Notes: generated by a model not told the origin, from the sequence alone. A DNA stretch of 64,000 bases from Hyphomicrobium sp. (GCA_021732485.1 JAKFUV010000009.1:124001-188000), one strand, 5' to 3'. Positions 1 through 9,642 are shown, counted from the first letter of the stretch. Translations and numbers: made by a program.

Positions 1-1751
1 ACATCATCGCGCTTTGGAAAGTCTTCACGCGCATGGGCGCCACGGCTTTCGGTGCGGGCTTCAGCACCAACCACCGTCACCGCTGCCTGCGAAATCAGAT
101 TGTCGAACTCAAGCGTTTCGATCAAATCGGAATTCCAAACCAGTGACCGATCTGTGACGCGAATGTCGCCGACGTCTTTCCAGATTTTCGAGATTTTCTC
201 GACGCCTTCTTTCAGCACCGGGCCGTCACGGAAGACAGCACAATTCGACTGCATGACCTTTTGCATTCTGAGCCGCAGCGCCGACGTCGGCGTGCCGCCG
301 TTGGCGTGGCGATACTTGTCGAGGCGCGCCAAGGCGATGTCAGTCGCATCTTTGGGCAGATCCGGTTGGGCCGATTTGGATTCGATCGTGCCGGCGCAGC
401 GCAGACCGGCGGCGCGGCCGAACACGACGAGGTCGATCAACGAATTCGAACCGAGCCGATTGGCGCCATGGACCGACACACAGGCGGCTTCGCCGATGGC
501 CATCAGCCCCGGCACGATGTGATCGGGATCGCCGTTTTTCTTGGTCAGGACCTCGCCATGATAGTTGGTCGGGATGCCACCCATATTATAGTGCACCGTC
601 GGCAAGACCGGGATCGGCTGGCGGCGCAGATCAACGCCGGCGAAGACTTTGGCGTTTTCAGTGATGCCCGGCAGGCGCTCGGCCAGAATTTTCGGATCGA
701 GATGATCGAGGTGCAGATAGATATGGTCCGACTCGGCGCCGACGCCGCGGCCTTCGCGGATTTCAATGGTCATCGAGCGTGAGACGACATCGCGCGAGGC
801 GAGATCCTTGGCGTGCGGAGCATAGCGCTCCATGAAGCGCTCGCCCTTGGAGTTGGTCAGATAGCCGCCTTCGCCGCGCGCGCCTTCGGTGATCAAAACC
901 CCGGCGCCGTAGATGCCCGTTGGATGAAATTGGACGAATTCCATGTCTTGCAACGGCAGACCGGCGCGCAGCACCATGGCGTTACCGTCGCCGGTGCAGG
1001 TATGCGCCGACGTGCACGAGAAGTAAGCCCGGCCGTAGCCGCCGGTTGCTAAGATCGTGCGCTTGGCGCGGAAGCGGTGGATGGAGCCATCCTCAAGGCA
1101 CATGGCGATGACACCACGGCACACGCCGTCCTGATCCATGATCAGATCGAGTGCGAAATACTCGATGAAAAATTCAGCCGAGTGGCGGAGCGACTGGCCA
1201 TACAGCGTGTGCAGCATGGCGTGGCCGGTGCGGTCAGCGGCGGCGCAGGTGCGTTGCGCGGGCGGGCCCTCGCCGTAGTCGGTGGTCATGCCGCCGAACG
1301 GACGCTGATAGATTTTGCCGTCCTCGGTGCGCGAAAACGGCACGCCGTAGTGCTCTAACTCATAAACGGCATCGGGCGCATTGCGGCAGAGATATTCAAT
1401 CGAATCCTGGTCGCCGAGCCAGTCAGACCCTTTGACGGTGTCGTACATATGCCAACGCCAATTGTCCGGCCCCATGTTGCCCAGCGCGGCGGCGACACCC
1501 CCCTGCGCGGCCACGGTATGCGAGCGCGTCGGGAAGACCTTGCTGATGCAAGCGGTGCGCAATCCAGCTTCGGCGCAGCCCAGCGTGGCACGCAGGCCAG
1601 CCCCGCCAGCGCCGACGACGACGACGTCATAAGTGTGCTCGGTAATCGTATAGGCCTTACCGTTGATTGCCGGCGTCGCTGACGCGCCGTTCGAGCTCCC
1701 ATTGGCTTTCCCGTTGGCGTGGCCGTTCGATTGCCCGTTCATTGACGCCAT
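1..1751 (-). CDS. sdhA: succinate dehydrogenase flavoprotein subunit, 3' end missing
   Basis: Catalytic flavoprotein of respiratory complex II, oxidising succinate to fumarate at the inner face of the cytoplasmic membrane. About 583 residues are visible; the C-terminus runs off the left edge, where sdhB would be expected next. The FAD dinucleotide-binding glycine motif lies at residues 46-54 (VGAGGAGLR), and the His that carries covalent FAD in this family is H78 in the TRSHT context. The start chosen is the ATG at 1751, just after sdhD. The unusual part is the N-terminus: residues 5-24 are five tandem NGxx tetrapeptides placed before the usual 'NGKAY' beginning of alphaproteobacterial SdhA. 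Operon order on this strand is sdhC-sdhD-sdhA. Confidence 0.97.
   Translation of the reverse strand, partial: MASMNGQSNGHANGKANGSSNGASATPAINGKAYTITEHTYDVVVVGAGGAGLRATLGCAEAGLRTACISKVFPTRSHTVAAQGGVAAALGNMGPDNWRWHMYDTVKGSDWLGDQDSIEYLCRNAPDAVYELEHYGVPFSRTEDGKIYQRPFGGMTTDYGEGPPAQRTCAAADRTGHAMLHTLYGQSLRHSAEFFIEYFALDLIMDQDGVCRGVIAMCLEDGSIHRFRAKRTILATGGYGRAYFSCTSAHTCTGDGNAMVLRAGLPLQDMEFVQFHPTGIYGAGVLITEGARGEGGYLTNSKGERFMERYAPHAKDLASRDVVSRSMTIEIREGRGVGAESDHIYLHLDHLDPKILAERLPGITENAKVFAGVDLRRQPIPVLPTVHYNMGGIPTNYHGEVLTKKNGDPDHIVPGLMAIGEAACVSVHGANRLGSNSLIDLVVFGRAAGLRCAGTIESKSAQPDLPKDATDIALARLDKYRHANGGTPTSALRLRMQKVMQSNCAVFRDGPVLKEGVEKISKIWKDVGDIRVTDRSLVWNSDLIETLEFDNLISQAAVTVVGAEARTESRGAHAREDFPKRDD
1680..1739 (-). 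repeat. 12-bp tandem repeat encoding five Asn-Gly-x-x units in SdhA
   Basis: Codons 5-24 of sdhA read as [20 protein letters not shown]. The DNA repeats with a 12-base period, each unit starting AAYGG. The unit edges have drifted at third positions, so this is not a very recent slippage product. Confidence 0.85.
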
Positions 1752-1756
1752 TTGGG

Positions 1757-2137
1757 TCAGCCTCCGAAGCTCAATTTCAAGATTGCATAAACGCTGGTCA
1801 GCGCGATGGCGGCCGCAAAAAACGTGTTCAGCATCAGCAGCACGATTTTGCTACCGTCCTTGTGGACATAGTCTTCGATGATCGTCTGCATCCCAAGCCG
1901 CATGTGCACCGTTCCAGAAACGATCAGCGCCAGCAAGCCAAGCGCGATCACCGGGTTCGCGAGCTTGGCTTTCACCGTCGCATGGTCAGCGCCGACAAGC
2001 GACGCGATGAGCCAGACGAGAAAGAGACCAAGCACCAAGTTGGCGACGGCGGTAACCCGCTGCTTCCAGAAATGGTCAGCGCCCTCCTTGGCCGAGCCAA
2101 GCTGCCGTGCTGTCTTCAACGGAGTTCGCATCGCCAT
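1757..2137 (-). CDS. sdhD: succinate dehydrogenase membrane anchor subunit
   Basis: Small membrane anchor of complex II, 126 residues with three hydrophobic segments (about 30-49, 61-79 and 97-121). H78 in the second helix is the expected axial ligand of heme b, and the D89-Y90 pair matches the conserved quinone-site Asp-Tyr. It follows sdhC by only a few bases and is followed at once by sdhA, so the three are almost certainly cotranscribed. Length and topology are normal for the family. Confidence 0.95.
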   Translation of the reverse strand: MAMRTPLKTARQLGSAKEGADHFWKQRVTAVANLVLGLFLVWLIASLVGADHATVKAKLANPVIALGLLALIVSGTVHMRLGMQTIIEDYVHKDGSKIVLLMLNTFFAAAIALTSVYAILKLSFGG

Positions 2138-2140
2138 AGA

Positions 2141-2560
2141 TCAAAAGCCTCCACGCGCGAATGCGACGCCGAGCCAGATTAGCCCGGTAATGATGAGCGA
2201 CAGCGCGCCACTCCCCCACGACAGTTGGTCGACGGTGCGTAAATCGTAGCCATAGCCGAGATCCCAGATGAAATGCCGAACACCGCCGAGCATGTGGTGG
2301 AATAGCGCCCAGGTATAGCCGATCAAAACCGCCTGGCCGTACCAGGGCGAAAACCAGCTCGACACATAGTCGAAGTATGCCGGCCCCGTCGCCGCCGCGA
2401 TCAGCCACCACGCCAGCAGCAGTGTGCCGAAATAGAGCGCGGCGCCCGTGAGCCGATGCAATATCGACATCACCATGTTGATCAGCGGCGTGTAGATTTG
2501 CAGGTGGGGTGACAGCGGCCGCTGGGGGCGCGCGACCGGCTTGCTGCTGGCGTCGGCCAT
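2141..2560 (-). CDS. sdhC: succinate dehydrogenase cytochrome b556 subunit
   Basis: Cytochrome b subunit of complex II, 139 residues with three transmembrane helices. The N-terminal RPLSPHLQIY stretch and the S32/R36 quinone-site region are typical. The HHMLGGVRH segment contains the heme ligand (H89 by alignment to H84 of the E. coli protein). A good ribosome binding site (AAGGAA, five bases upstream) supports the ATG at 2560. It is the first gene of the sdhCDA(B) operon; a 133-base gap separates it from the upstream oxidoreductase gene on the same strand. Confidence 0.96.
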   Translation of the reverse strand: MADASSKPVARPQRPLSPHLQIYTPLINMVMSILHRLTGAALYFGTLLLAWWLIAAATGPAYFDYVSSWFSPWYGQAVLIGYTWALFHHMLGGVRHFIWDLGYGYDLRTVDQLSWGSGALSLIITGLIWLGVAFARGGF

Positions 2561-2693
2561 CGAGCTTCCTTTGTAGATGTGATGTCAGAGTTTTAACTGG
2601 TCGAACGAGCGGCGGCAATTCGCCAATTGCCACACAGTCCCGGGTGGCGGCCGTGAGCGCGTCTGAGATTTCGCCGGGGCATCGCGCTGTGGG

Positions 2694-3671
2694 TTACGTC
2701 AGAGAATTGATAATCGCTCGCCCGAGCTGGTCACCGCTTTCAAAGGCATGCTCCGCAAGGCGGCCATGACACCAGTCGCCAGCGACTCCGGCGTGATGCT
2801 CGCTCGAATACATGTACGTTTCTCCCAGCGACTGATCGACAAGCCCATGGCGCCACAGATGCGCGGTCATGCGCGTCGGGCGTACTGGGGGTAGCGCGAG
2901 CAGATGGCTGACCTCGCTCCACAACTCATCTGCGACCGCTTCCGGCTCGGCGTCTTCCGTTTTCCGGCTCCAAGCTGGCGACGCATGAATCACCAGACTA
3001 TCGCCGTTCGAAACGCGTCCTGGCTTGGTGTTGTTGCGAGCGATCCAGCGGATAACCTCCGACATGTCGGAATAGACGTCCTGGTCAGGCAGGAGCTTTT
3101 CGTCCAGCCGCACCACCATCGACCAGCACGGCGACATGCGGACCCGCGAGAGCGGCTGAATCAGCTCGTCAATGCGGCCAAGCAGCAATTGGGCTTCAGG
3201 TGCCGGAACCGCCACCGCAACGGCATGAAAAGGACCCATCGAGGTTTCGTCCTCGAACCACACGTGCCAGGCCTTGTCGCGGCGATCGAGGGTGTGCACC
3301 TTGCGGCCAGTGTGCACGCGCACGCTTTCAGCCAGCGGACGAACGATGCTCGACATGCCGGGCGTACCGACGATCCACGGCTGCATCTGCCCGGCCCCTT
3401 CCCGGCCATTCAGCGAGGCGCGCGGGTGCCAGCGGGCGGCATATCCCAGTCCGACCATTTCATCGAGATAGGTTTTAAAGGCGGTGGTCCGCCCGGTCAC
3501 GTACTGCGCCCCGTGGTCAAAGGTTTCGGTGCCAAGCCGGGTCGTGGCGATGCGGCCGCCGATGGTGCGTTCGCGCTCGAACACTTCAACGAAAAAGCCA
3601 GCACGCCGCATCGTCCGGGCACATGACAAGCCCGCCAATCCTGCGCCGATCACTGCCGTTCGCTTCGTCAA
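2694..3671 (-). CDS. FAD-dependent amine oxidase/renalase-like oxidoreductase
   Basis: A 325-residue flavoprotein. The N-terminal Rossmann motif (GAGLAG at 9-14, then an acidic end of strand 2 near VEVFER) and the following GGR motif at about 42-44 place it in the NAD(P)/FAD-dependent amine-oxidase superfamily, close to bacterial renalase-like proteins. The substrate cannot be read from the sequence. It is upstream of sdhC in the same direction but separated by 133 bases, so cotranscription is possible, not shown. No signal peptide, so cytoplasmic. Confidence 0.8.
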   Translation of the reverse strand: MTKRTAVIGAGLAGLSCARTMRRAGFFVEVFERERTIGGRIATTRLGTETFDHGAQYVTGRTTAFKTYLDEMVGLGYAARWHPRASLNGREGAGQMQPWIVGTPGMSSIVRPLAESVRVHTGRKVHTLDRRDKAWHVWFEDETSMGPFHAVAVAVPAPEAQLLLGRIDELIQPLSRVRMSPCWSMVVRLDEKLLPDQDVYSDMSEVIRWIARNNTKPGRVSNGDSLVIHASPAWSRKTEDAEPEAVADELWSEVSHLLALPPVRPTRMTAHLWRHGLVDQSLGETYMYSSEHHAGVAGDWCHGRLAEHAFESGDQLGRAIINSLT

Positions 3672-3832
3672 AATAGCCGCGCCACGTTGTCAGATGCGGC
3701 AGCGCATCAGTTGCGCTGGCAAGCACCCTCATGCCCACACCTACCCCGGTATGGTTAGCGAATCGGTAACACAGTTCGCTGGTCGATGGAGGCACAGGAA
3801 CGCGAAAGCGTGGAAAACCGGCGGAATATCGA

Positions 3833-4381
3833 CTATTTCGCTGTGATCTTGCCGCACGCCATGCGATCGCCCGAGTTGCCTTCGGGCTCGCTCAAATGGT
3901 CGTCAGCCGCAGCGAACAGGACGAGCGACGCCCCATCTGCATCGAACAATCCATCTTCGGTTTCTTTGCTGAGCGAGAGAAGCGGGCTGAGGATTTCAGC
4001 TTTCAACGTGCCGTCGGCCGCGGCGTAGACATTGGGCAAATCGCCAGCCATAGGGCCATCGTCGTTGAGAAAGCCGTGCTTGGCGCCCAGGGGATTGTAG
4101 ATCGCGCCGGCCGAGGTGAAATCGGCCTCGCAGGTGCCCGTCTCATGGACGTGCACCGCGTGAGCGCCTGGTGGCAAGCCAGTGAGATCGAGCCGGATCA
4201 GAACGCCGGCCGCCGCATCGGTGAAGGTAGCCGTGCCGATATCCTTGCCGTCTTTCAACTTGAGCGCCGCCGTCGCCGCTTCGCTTCCGGCGAACCCAGG
4301 CGAGACAGCACTTGCCAGCGAGACCACCAAAACGGCGAACATCATGCGACGGCGGCGGGGATGGCTGGTCGAAAAGGTCAT
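3833..4381 (-). CDS. Cu/Zn superoxide dismutase-like protein with missing metal ligands
   Basis: Secreted 182-residue protein of the SodC fold: signal peptide about residues 1-31, the HVH pair at H77/H79, both disulfide cysteines (C84, C176) and the active-site Arg (R173) in the NSGDR motif. Key metal ligands are replaced: the bridging His of 'GGHxNP' is I94, the Zn His of 'GPHAGD' is M111, and the Cu His of 'VIHAG' is F156. One Zn His (H102) and the Zn Asp (D114) remain. The scaffold is intact and there is no frameshift, so this is a conserved but probably non-dismutase relative. It stands between two unrelated minus-strand genes. Confidence 0.85.
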   Translation of the reverse strand: MTFSTSHPRRRRMMFAVLVVSLASAVSPGFAGSEAATAALKLKDGKDIGTATFTDAAAGVLIRLDLTGLPPGAHAVHVHETGTCEADFTSAGAIYNPLGAKHGFLNDDGPMAGDLPNVYAAADGTLKAEILSPLLSLSKETEDGLFDADGASLVLFAAADDHLSEPEGNSGDRMACGKITAK

Positions 4382-4471
4382 GCGAGGTCCGATCGATGCG
4401 ATGTCGAAAAAGATGTCGCGGCGCGCGGCACTATATCGACACTGCGGTGGCTTGCCAGCCGTCGTTTAACT

Positions 4472-5530
4472 TCAGCGCGGCAGCACCAGCCACGTATCGA
4501 GGTCGAGCACAACGCCGTCGGCGTAATCGCCGGCCGGAGTTTTCAGCGGTAGCTCGGCACAATCCATGTTTTTGACGCCGACCATGCGAACGCGCAGGGC
4601 GCCGACATCGTTGCGGCCGGGAATGTCCGACTTCTCCAGAATTTCCGACCAGGCGTAGATCGTGTCCCCCGCAAACGTCGGGGCGACGTGGCGGCCGCCG
4701 TTGATGGCGGCAAGATGGAAGGCGTTGCCGAGGCCGTTGTACGATAATGCCCGCACCAGCGAGATGACCACACCGCCATAGACGATACGCTTGCCGAAGC
4801 GGCCTTTGGATTCGGTGTGCAAATTGAAATGCACTTTGGCTGTGTTCTGATAGAGCCGGGTCGCCGTTTGATGCTCGGCTTCTTCCAGCGTCATGCCATC
4901 GACGTGGTCGATCTTTTCGCCAACGGCATAATCGCCCCACCGATGCGGCGATCCGGACAAGGCGAGATCATAGTTTGAAACCGTGAGCGGCGGTACGGCG
5001 ACGGCGAGGTCGGCGGGATCGACCCGCTCGGGAAGTTTCGGTACGATGGCTTCGGGAGCGGGCGAAGCTTTGTCGCGTTTGCGCACCATCACCCAGCGGC
5101 AATATTCAAGGACAACGTCGCCGTCCTGATTGCGGCCGGTTGAGCGCACGTAGACCGTGCCGGTTTCGCGATTGCTGTTTTCCTTGAGGCCAATGACTTC
5201 CGACACCGAACTCAACGTGTCGCCCGGATAGACCGGCTTGAGAAACCGGCCGTTGGCATAGCCCAAGTTGGCAATGGCATTGAGCGAGATTTCCGGTGTC
5301 GTTTTGCCGAACACGACGTGAAACGTCAGCATGTCATCGAGCGGCGCGCGAGGATAGCCGATGCCCTTGGCGAACACATCGGACGACTGAACGGCAAAGC
5401 GCGACCCATAGAGAGCGGTGTAGAGCGCCACGTCGCCGTCGGTCACCGTGCGCGGTGTCGGATGAATGATGATCTGGCCGAAGCGGAAGTCTTCGAAGAA
5501 GTTTCCGGCATTGGTCTTCGTCCCGGTCAT
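4472..5530 (-). CDS. mch: MaoC-family mesaconyl-CoA hydratase
   Basis: Two-domain (double hot-dog) MaoC-like hydratase of 352 residues, the size of mesaconyl-CoA hydratases. In the ethylmalonyl-CoA pathway this enzyme hydrates mesaconyl-CoA to beta-methylmalyl-CoA. The N-terminal NFFEDF/FRFGQ region and the full-length two-domain architecture match that group. The ATG at 5530 is preferred over 5557 because AGAGG lies nine bases upstream. The gene upstream in the same direction is a CoA-ester lyase that acts on the malyl-CoA side of the same pathway, supporting the assignment. Confidence 0.85.
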   Translation of the reverse strand: MTGTKTNAGNFFEDFRFGQIIIHPTPRTVTDGDVALYTALYGSRFAVQSSDVFAKGIGYPRAPLDDMLTFHVVFGKTTPEISLNAIANLGYANGRFLKPVYPGDTLSSVSEVIGLKENSNRETGTVYVRSTGRNQDGDVVLEYCRWVMVRKRDKASPAPEAIVPKLPERVDPADLAVAVPPLTVSNYDLALSGSPHRWGDYAVGEKIDHVDGMTLEEAEHQTATRLYQNTAKVHFNLHTESKGRFGKRIVYGGVVISLVRALSYNGLGNAFHLAAINGGRHVAPTFAGDTIYAWSEILEKSDIPGRNDVGALRVRMVGVKNMDCAELPLKTPAGDYADGVVLDLDTWLVLPR

Positions 5531-5719
5531 CGTGACTGCCTCTGACGTGTTGAACATGGCGTGAAAGCTGGCGCGGGCGGACCGTCATCCGTGATGTGTT
5601 GAACGCCGTGCCGATGGATGAGCCTATTTCCCGGTGTCACGGCGGCTTCGCAACTGTTTTTACGGTGATGAGGTCGCGGTCAACGGCCGCACAACGGGCG
5701 TCGATTGGTCAGACGGTGT

Positions 5720-6619
5720 CTAAAACCATGGCTCTTCGGCACGTGAGCGCGCATTGATGGCGTTGGCGATGGCCGCCACCCGCCGGGCCATCACAAGATG
5801 CAGCCGCTCAACCATTTTGCCGTCGACCGTGATGACGCCCTTGCGCGCGTTTTCCGGTTCCTCGAAAGCCTTGATGATTTTGAACGCCCACGCCACTTCC
5901 TCGTCGGTCGGCGAAAACACGCTATTGCACGGCTGAACCTGGGACGGGTGAATGAGCGTCTTGCCATCCATGCCAAGGGTTCGGCCATGCTCGCATTCGG
6001 CGCGAAAGCCTAGGTCGTCCTTGAAATCATTGTAGACGCCGTCGATGACGTCGAGGCCGTAGGCGCGGGCGGCGACGAGTGTCATGGCCAGCCACGGCAC
6101 AACCGCGAAACGCTGGTTGCTGGACCGGGCGCGGCTTTCCTTCAGCAAATCATTGGTGCCGAGCACGAAGCACGACAGGCGGTTTTCGGGATCGGGCCCG
6201 CAGGCGGCAATCTCTCGCGCGTTGATAATGCCGAGAGGAGTTTCGATCATCGCCCACAGCCGAATGTTTGGGGCCGCATCGACGGCCTTTAAAACCTTGG
6301 CCGTGCCCGTGATATCGCCCGGCTGCGATACCTTCGGCACGAGAATGGCGTCGGGTGCGGCGCCGACCGCCGCATGCAGATCAGACATTCCCCACGGCGT
6401 CTCGATCGGGTTGACGCGCAGAATGATTTCGCGGCTGCCGTAGCCGCCTTCACGAATGGCGTCGAGTGCGCCGGCGCGTGCTGCTTCTTTGTTGGTGGGC
6501 GCGACAGAATCTTCCAGGTCGATGATAATTGAGTCCGCTGGCAAGCCGCGGGCTTTGTCCAACGCGCGCGGATTGTCGCCGGGGATGTAAAGCACGCTGC
6601 GGCGGGGTCGCATGGCCAT
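5720..6619 (-). CDS. CitE/HpcH-family malyl-CoA lyase or malyl-CoA thioesterase-like protein
   Basis: A 299-residue member of the HpcH/HpaI aldolase-citrate lyase beta superfamily: N-terminal RSVLYIPG, the IIDLEDSV metal-site segment, LVPKV, and the MIETPLGI glutamate motif. Its closest type is the Mcl2-like group ((3S)-malyl-CoA thioesterase) rather than the longer Mcl1 lyases, but this needs a tree. It lies upstream of mesaconyl-CoA hydratase with a 189-base gap. Together they indicate use of the ethylmalonyl-CoA pathway for C2 assimilation. Confidence 0.82.
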   Translation of the reverse strand: MAMRPRRSVLYIPGDNPRALDKARGLPADSIIIDLEDSVAPTNKEAARAGALDAIREGGYGSREIILRVNPIETPWGMSDLHAAVGAAPDAILVPKVSQPGDITGTAKVLKAVDAAPNIRLWAMIETPLGIINAREIAACGPDPENRLSCFVLGTNDLLKESRARSSNQRFAVVPWLAMTLVAARAYGLDVIDGVYNDFKDDLGFRAECEHGRTLGMDGKTLIHPSQVQPCNSVFSPTDEEVAWAFKIIKAFEEPENARKGVITVDGKMVERLHLVMARRVAAIANAINARSRAEEPWF

Positions 6620-6795
6620 CAGTGTCTAACTCCGTGTCGAATGGTGCAACGCACACTACTCACGGAGCGGTAATTTTCCAGCACGTCTTTTTGGCTATCC
6701 GCCATTGCCGGAGCACCTGTGCCATCGCGGTCGGTGTGGCGTATCGGGCTGCGCCGCCGTAGATAGCGGATAGATCAATGGGAGTGGAACGGCAC

Positions 6796-7626
6796 GTGAC
6801 GAAAGTTCTGGCTGTGTCATCGTTTGTCGCCAACGGCAGCGTCGGCCTGCGCGCGGCGATGGCAGCGATGACCGCATCGCGGGTCGACCTGATCGCTGTG
6901 CCGACGGTGATTTTGTCGAACCATCCGGGCCACACGACGTTTGCCGGTGCCGCGACGCCAGTGCCGCAACTCTCCGACATGCTGACGGCGCTCGAGGCCA
7001 ATCGCGCCTTAAACGCGATCGATGGTGTACTCATCGGTTATCTGCCGAGCCCAGCGCATGTGGCGCTGGCCTATACCGCGATCACGCGCGTCAAAGCGCT
7101 CAATCCATCGGCCATCATCGTTGTCGATCCTGTGCTGGGCGATGATCCCGATGGGCTCTACATCGATGCCAGTGCAGCGATAACGATCAAGGAAACGCTG
7201 GCCTCTATTGCCGACATCATCACGCCGAACCGTTTCGAATTGGCGTTTTTGAGCGATTGCGATGTGGTCGATACAGCGTCGGCGTTGAACGCTGCAAAGC
7301 GCTTGAAGGCTGGCCACGTCGCCGCGACATCCATCCCGGTCGATGCGGCGCATGTTGGCAATCTCTTGCGCAGTGCCGGTGGCGCGAAGCTCGCAACCGT
7401 CGCCAAATCCGCGCACGCGCCGCACGGGACCGGCGATCTGTTTGCGTCAGTCCTGCTCGCCAAGTGTGTTCAAGGCGTAGACCTGGCGGCGGCATGGGCA
7501 GCGGCCGTTGCCCTTTGCGAGCATGCCATCGCCGTCAGCGGTGAGGCTACCGATCTGGCGCTCGAAAAGCTTGAGTGGTCGACGCCGCGATCATCTCCGA
7601 GCGTCGTGCTAGAGGAGACCGCATGA
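6796..7626 (+). CDS. pdxY: pyridoxal kinase family protein
   Basis: Ribokinase-fold PLP-salvage kinase of 276 residues. The N-terminal VLAVSSFVANGSVG resembles the start of PdxK/PdxY, VVDPVLGDD is the conserved core, and the C-terminal HGTGDLFAS carries the anion hole and catalytic Asp. The GTG at 6796 is preferred because it begins the protein at the family's usual place and has GGA-rich sequence upstream; an in-frame ATG at 6778 is the alternative. The stop overlaps the start of the next gene by ATGA. It is divergent from the malyl-CoA enzyme gene. Confidence 0.85.
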   Translation: MTKVLAVSSFVANGSVGLRAAMAAMTASRVDLIAVPTVILSNHPGHTTFAGAATPVPQLSDMLTALEANRALNAIDGVLIGYLPSPAHVALAYTAITRVKALNPSAIIVVDPVLGDDPDGLYIDASAAITIKETLASIADIITPNRFELAFLSDCDVVDTASALNAAKRLKAGHVAATSIPVDAAHVGNLLRSAGGAKLATVAKSAHAPHGTGDLFASVLLAKCVQGVDLAAAWAAAVALCEHAIAVSGEATDLALEKLEWSTPRSSPSVVLEETA

Positions 7627-8363
7627 CCGGCGGCGAAACTTGGGTCTGCGGCGTCGACGGTTGCCGCGCCGGATGGATGGTGGTGATGCATCCCCTCAAT
7701 GCGCCGTCCCGAGCCACGGTTTCTATCGTCGCGACATTTGCCGACATTCTAAGCTGTGCCGAAACGCCAGCGATGATTGCAGTCGACATTCCGATCGGTC
7801 TGCCTGAGCGATCTGGTCTTGGCGGACGGTTGTGCGACAGCGCGGCCCGTGTTCCGCTTGGCGACCGGCGATCGAGCGTTTTCTCCGTTCCAGCCCGCGT
7901 CGCCGTTGCCGAACACGAGTACGCTGCGGCCTGCCGGCAGGCGGCACAGTTCTCCGATCCGTCGCGCAAAGTTTCAAAGCAGGCGTTCAACCTGTTTGCC
8001 AAAATTCGCGAAGTCGATGCGCTGATGACGCCGGCGCTGCAAACACGCGTGGTCGAATGCCATCCCGAATTGGCATTTTGGCGGCTGAATGGGCGCCGCC
8101 CGCTCGATCAACCCAAGAAGGTGAAGTCGCAGCCGCACGGCCCTGGATTGGACTTACGGCGGCAGTTGCTGCATGACGCCGGTTATCCGGTCGATGTGGT
8201 GCAGCAAGCCGCGTTCCGGCGCCGCGACGCCGGCGAAGACGACGTCATCGATGCCTTTGCAAACGCTGCGGCCGCAGCGGCGATCGTACGCGGCGAAGCT
8301 TTTCGCGTGCCGGACACGCCACCTCTCGACGGCAAGGGATTGCGGATGGAGATCTGGGGTTAG
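7623..8363 (+). CDS. DUF429 family protein (predicted RNase H-fold nuclease)
   Basis: A 246-residue protein with the DUF429 signatures GVDGCRAGW near the N-terminus, AVDIPIGLP in the middle and a conserved CHPE segment. Family members are predicted to have an RNase H-like fold, but their biological role is unknown. The ATG at 7623 overlaps the pdxY stop codon (ATGA), so translation is probably coupled. The pairing with a vitamin B6 kinase does not itself suggest a function. Confidence 0.82.
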   Translation: MTGGETWVCGVDGCRAGWMVVMHPLNAPSRATVSIVATFADILSCAETPAMIAVDIPIGLPERSGLGGRLCDSAARVPLGDRRSSVFSVPARVAVAEHEYAAACRQAAQFSDPSRKVSKQAFNLFAKIREVDALMTPALQTRVVECHPELAFWRLNGRRPLDQPKKVKSQPHGPGLDLRRQLLHDAGYPVDVVQQAAFRRRDAGEDDVIDAFANAAAAAAIVRGEAFRVPDTPPLDGKGLRMEIWG

Positions 8364-8463
8364 AGGACTAAAAGGTCGCCGCTCGCCTAACGTCAACTTC
8401 TGTTGCGTTCGCCGCCGATGACCTTAAATACCCTCGGCTTTTTCGCCGTGCATAGGAGTTTCG

Positions 8464-9642
8464 ATGGCTTCTGACGACAAGACGACGCCAGAGCTCGACA
8501 GCGCGCTGATCGGCGGCTTGCTGCTGCTGGCGGCAACGATCCTGGCCCTGGTAACGGCGAATTCCAGCGCCAGCCAGAGCTACTTCGACGCCCTGCAAAT
8601 TCCAATCACCGTCGGCATGGCGCCAATGGCACTCACCAAGCCCGTGCTGCTGTGGATCAACGACGCCCTGATGGCGATTTTCTTTCTTGTGGTCGGCCTC
8701 GAAATCAAGCGCGAAGCCTATCAAGGGGCTCTATCACGTTTGAAAAGCGCCCTGCTTCCGATCATCGCCGCCGCCGGCGGCATGCTGGTTCCGGCGTTGA
8801 TCTATTCGGCCATCAACTGGGGCGACAGCGCGGCACTGCGCGGCTGGGCCATTCCGTCCGCGACCGACATCGCCTTTGTCGTCGGCGTGCTGGCCATTCT
8901 AGGCTCACGGATTCCAAACGGATTGAAGGCGTTTCTGCTGGCGTTGGCGATCATCGACGACCTCGGCGCGATCATCATCATCGCGCTTTTTTATACGAGC
9001 CAAGTGTCGGTTGGCGCGCTTGCACTCGCCGCGATCGGTCTTATGGCACTGCTTGCTCTTAATCGCAGCGGCATCAAACGGATTTGGCCCTATCTGCTGA
9101 CGGGTGCTTTCGTGTGGGTCTGTGTTCTGAAATCCGGCGTGCACCCGACGTTGGCTGGGGTTGCCACGGCGCTTGCCATTCCACTGCGCGGTGCGGGAGA
9201 CGATACCAGGAGCCCATTGCGCGATCTAGAACATGCGTTGCAACCGTGGGTGAGCTTCGCCATCGTGCCGATCTTCGCATTTGCCAATGCCGGCGTTTCC
9301 CTGCAGGGGGTGACGATGAACTCCTTGCTGATGCCGATCCCGCTCGGCATTGCGCTTGGATTATTCGTCGGAAAAATGATTGGCGTATACGGATTTTCGA
9401 AAGTGGCGATCGCCAGCGGCTTCGGTGAAATGCCGCGCGGCACGAACAATGCTCAGTTGTTTGGCGCGGCCGTGCTCGCCGGCATCGGCTTCACGATGAG
9501 TTTGTTCATCGGCAATTTGGCATTTCCCGATCCGGCGTTGGGCGACGAACTGCGCATTGGCGTGCTGTGTGGGTCGATTGTTTCGGCAATCGTCGGTTTT
9601 GCCATTTTGCGCGTGGCAAAGCCGGCGGCAGCGGACGATTAA
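8464..9642 (+). CDS. nhaA: Na+/H+ antiporter NhaA
   Basis: Inner-membrane antiporter exporting sodium in exchange for protons, important in salt and alkaline pH homeostasis. The protein has 392 residues with the multi-helix NhaA pattern. The ATDIAF motif contains D135 and the paired transport aspartates are D165-D166 (IIDDLGAI). The length is normal. AGGAG just upstream supports the ATG. The gene stands alone between DUF429 and carbonic anhydrase. Confidence 0.96.
   Translation: MASDDKTTPELDSALIGGLLLLAATILALVTANSSASQSYFDALQIPITVGMAPMALTKPVLLWINDALMAIFFLVVGLEIKREAYQGALSRLKSALLPIIAAAGGMLVPALIYSAINWGDSAALRGWAIPSATDIAFVVGVLAILGSRIPNGLKAFLLALAIIDDLGAIIIIALFYTSQVSVGALALAAIGLMALLALNRSGIKRIWPYLLTGAFVWVCVLKSGVHPTLAGVATALAIPLRGAGDDTRSPLRDLEHALQPWVSFAIVPIFAFANAGVSLQGVTMNSLLMPIPLGIALGLFVGKMIGVYGFSKVAIASGFGEMPRGTNNAQLFGAAVLAGIGFTMSLFIGNLAFPDPALGDELRIGVLCGSIVSAIVGFAILRVAKPAAADD

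Noticed and set aside
3896..4552. A 218-codon plus-strand frame over the SOD-like gene and the mch 3' end
   Set aside because: It crosses two genes that are recognised on the other strand and has no protein signature.
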